NCBI GenBank assembly: GCA_035252155.1
Contig: DATFDL010000621.1
Location: 1-19,847, forward strand
DNA length: 19,847 bases
DNA from: JAICLL01 sp035252155
GTDB lineage: Bacteria > Planctomycetota > Planctomycetia > Pirellulales > JAICIG01
Reading direction: 5' to 3'
Part shown: positions 18,505 to 19,847 of the stretch, in pieces
How the letters are laid out: every line of letters begins with the position of its first letter
Position numbering within the stretch: the stretch's first letter is position 1
Notes under the pieces: generated by a model
Told to the model about the DNA's origin: nothing
Databases searched by the model: none
Seen by the model: the letters and a program-made list of their open reading frames with translations, nothing else
Position numbers and translations under genes: made by a program

Positions 18505-19847
18505 TCACGGCAGGACGCGGCGGCCGACGGTGGTGTTGAGTTGCAACATACCGCGACGATGACGTATCAGCGCGTCGCGATATTGCCGCACTACCTCGTT
18601 GCGATCGCGCAGGGCAAACAGATACTCGGTGGTACTCGCCTGCCCGGCTTGGTGCTTTTGGTGGGCGAGCAGCTTAGCCCGCTCCGACGCAGGCAGAATG
18701 GTCTGCTCGATGCGCTCGACGGCTTGGCGGCTGTCGTGATACTCGACCAGCGCGGTTTCGACTTCGGCGGCCACCTCGCCCTCGATGGCCGCCGTCGCCG
18801 CCCGCGATTGGGCCACGTTGGTGTCGGCCCGCAGAATCTCGCCCTGGTTGCGGTCGAAGATCGGAATCGAACCCATCAGCCCCAACGAAAAGCTCGTTAC
18901 GTCCTGCTTGCCAATCGGCACGTTGTATTGAAATTGAAACGGCGAATAGACCACAAATACGTCGTCGAAGCGTTCTTTGCGCGCCACGTGCGCGTCGGCC
19001 TGAGCGCGGCCCACCCCCAAACGATAGGCCCGCACGTCGGGCCGAGTGGCCAGCGCCATTGCCACCAGCTCTTCGCGTCCGGGCAAGGGTGGCTCCGGTG
19101 GACGCAGACGGCCACGGATCTTCAGCCGCGCCGCCGCGGGGCGAGGCATCGCCAGCAACGTGCCCAGGCGGTGCTTGGCGCGGAGCAGCTCGCTGCGTGC
19201 CCGGTCGACGTCGAGCCGGGCGGTTTCGTATTGAATGGTCAGGTGCAGGTGGTCCGATTCGCTGACGGCCTGGTCGCGGGCCGGTCCGCGCGAGGCCTCA
19301 TACAAGGCTTTGGCGCCGGCCAGGCTGATCTCGGCGTAGCGGTGCGTCTCCCGAGCGACAATCACGTCGGTGTAAGCCAGGTAAAGTTCGTGGACGGCCA
19401 ACCGCTCGGCGTTTTGATATTGCGCCTCGAGCACCCGCACAGCCTGCGAGGCCGCTTTGGTGCGGGCGCCGCGCTTGTCGCCCACATCGAACGGCTGCAC
19501 GAAACTGGGCGAGTACTGCATCGCGCCCCATCGCCCCGTCGAATAGGGCTGGTAGGGCACGTTGTTGGCCGACAAGAAGTAAAGTGGGTTGGGCCGCTGG
19601 CTGGCCGTCAGCACGTCGGCGCGGGCCTGCGGCAGCTCGAAGCGTTTCGAACGCAGATCGGGATTTGCCCTGAGGAGCCGCTCGATGGCTTGATCGAGTG
19701 TCAGGCCGTTGGGTGGGCCCTCGAATTCGCCCGCGGGAAGCTCGAGCAGGCCATACAATGGCGGGGCCACGTGTGGCGTGGCCGACGGGGGACGCAGGGC
19801 GCGGCGCTGGGGATGGGGCGCGGCGCGCGATCGCAATGCCGCGCCAT
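18505..19847 (-). CDS. Outer-membrane efflux protein, CzcC/TolC type (5' partial)
   Basis: At least 446 residues are present; the frame is open to the right edge, so the N-terminus, including any export signal, lies outside. The sequence has the two repeated halves of outer-membrane efflux proteins: LTLDQAIERLLRANPDLRSKR starts the first, and ELVAMALATRPDVRAYRLGV the second, with FSLGLMGSIPIFDRNQGEI before the second coiled-coil and TEYLFALRDRNEVVRQYRDAL near the end. The RPNPL and IPIFDRN elements are typical of the heavy-metal RND (CzcC/CusC) subgroup. A TTG at 19836 is an internal codon rather than a convincing start. It would form the outer-membrane channel of a tripartite pump whose membrane-fusion and RND subunits would be expected next to it, outside this window. 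Metal specificity is inferred only from subgroup resemblance. Confidence 0.87.
   Translation of the reverse strand, partial: GAALRSRAAPHPQRRALRPPSATPHVAPPLYGLLELPAGEFEGPPNGLTLDQAIERLLRANPDLRSKRFELPQARADVLTASQRPNPLYFLSANNVPYQPYSTGRWGAMQYSPSFVQPFDVGDKRGARTKAASQAVRVLEAQYQNAERLAVHELYLAYTDVIVARETHRYAEISLAGAKALYEASRGPARDQAVSESDHLHLTIQYETARLDVDRARSELLRAKHRLGTLLAMPRPAAARLKIRGRLRPPEPPLPGREELVAMALATRPDVRAYRLGVGRAQADAHVARKERFDDVFVVYSPFQFQYNVPIGKQDVTSFSLGLMGSIPIFDRNQGEILRADTNVAQSRAATAAIEGEVAAEVETALVEYHDSRQAVERIEQTILPASERAKLLAHQKHQAGQASTTEYLFALRDRNEVVRQYRDALIRHRRGMLQLNTTVGRRVLP

Noticed and set aside
18493..18508. GTGAC/GTCAC inverted repeat between the convergent dehydrogenase and efflux genes as a terminator
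   Set aside because: The stem is only 5 bp, overlaps the efflux stop codon and has no T run.

Overview
The window looks like chromosome from a GC-rich planctomycete (Pirellulales-like). The indications are: a leucine-rich-repeat protein whose N-terminus carries the FSLRT membrane-anchor motif common in that phylum; a TPR remnant with the planctomycete-style C-terminus (YLDTLAAACAE...); two copies of a roughly 70-residue PFxPFxVxLSxGExHQVRH protein; very large single-anchor proteins; Shine-Dalgarno sites that are often weak or absent; and dispersed intergenic hairpin repeats. This placement is inferred from protein style, not from a database match.

Layout. 1-3227: xylulokinase (xylB, minus) is divergent from a lipoprotein solute-binding protein of the ABC sugar-uptake type (plus). 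The 214-bp gap holds back-to-back promoter-like boxes, a dyad, a G-run cluster and one arm of a dispersed repeat. 3241-3400: a complete tRNA-Ala(CGC) unit with near-consensus promoter and intrinsic terminator. 3465-3939: two tandem paralogous small proteins of unknown function. 3940-4531: a stretch without a convincing gene, then a TPR gene remnant. 4598-5500: a secreted Arg/Tyr/Asp-rich protein, divergent from a membrane-anchored LRR protein (5645-6454). 6474-10997: a giant 1507-residue membrane-anchored protein with a helical-repeat C-terminal half. 11108-16583: a glucan/trehalose locus, treS-maltokinase fusion then glgB, with a 33-bp-arm palindrome between the two genes. 16850-18421: an aldehyde dehydrogenase divergent from treS. 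18505-19847: a CzcC/TolC-type outer-membrane efflux protein running off the right edge.

Function. The clearest metabolic unit is treS-mak plus glgB. TreS interconverts trehalose and maltose, the kinase domain makes maltose-1-phosphate, and GlgB branches the alpha-glucan made from it by GlgE, which is not in this window. XylB with a sugar-binding lipoprotein suggests pentose uptake and phosphorylation, but no permease or isomerase is seen. The observations most worth following are the dispersed palindromic repeat found in the leaders of two carbohydrate genes, the small tandem paralogs with a possibly leaderless promoter, and the uncharacterised giant anchored protein.
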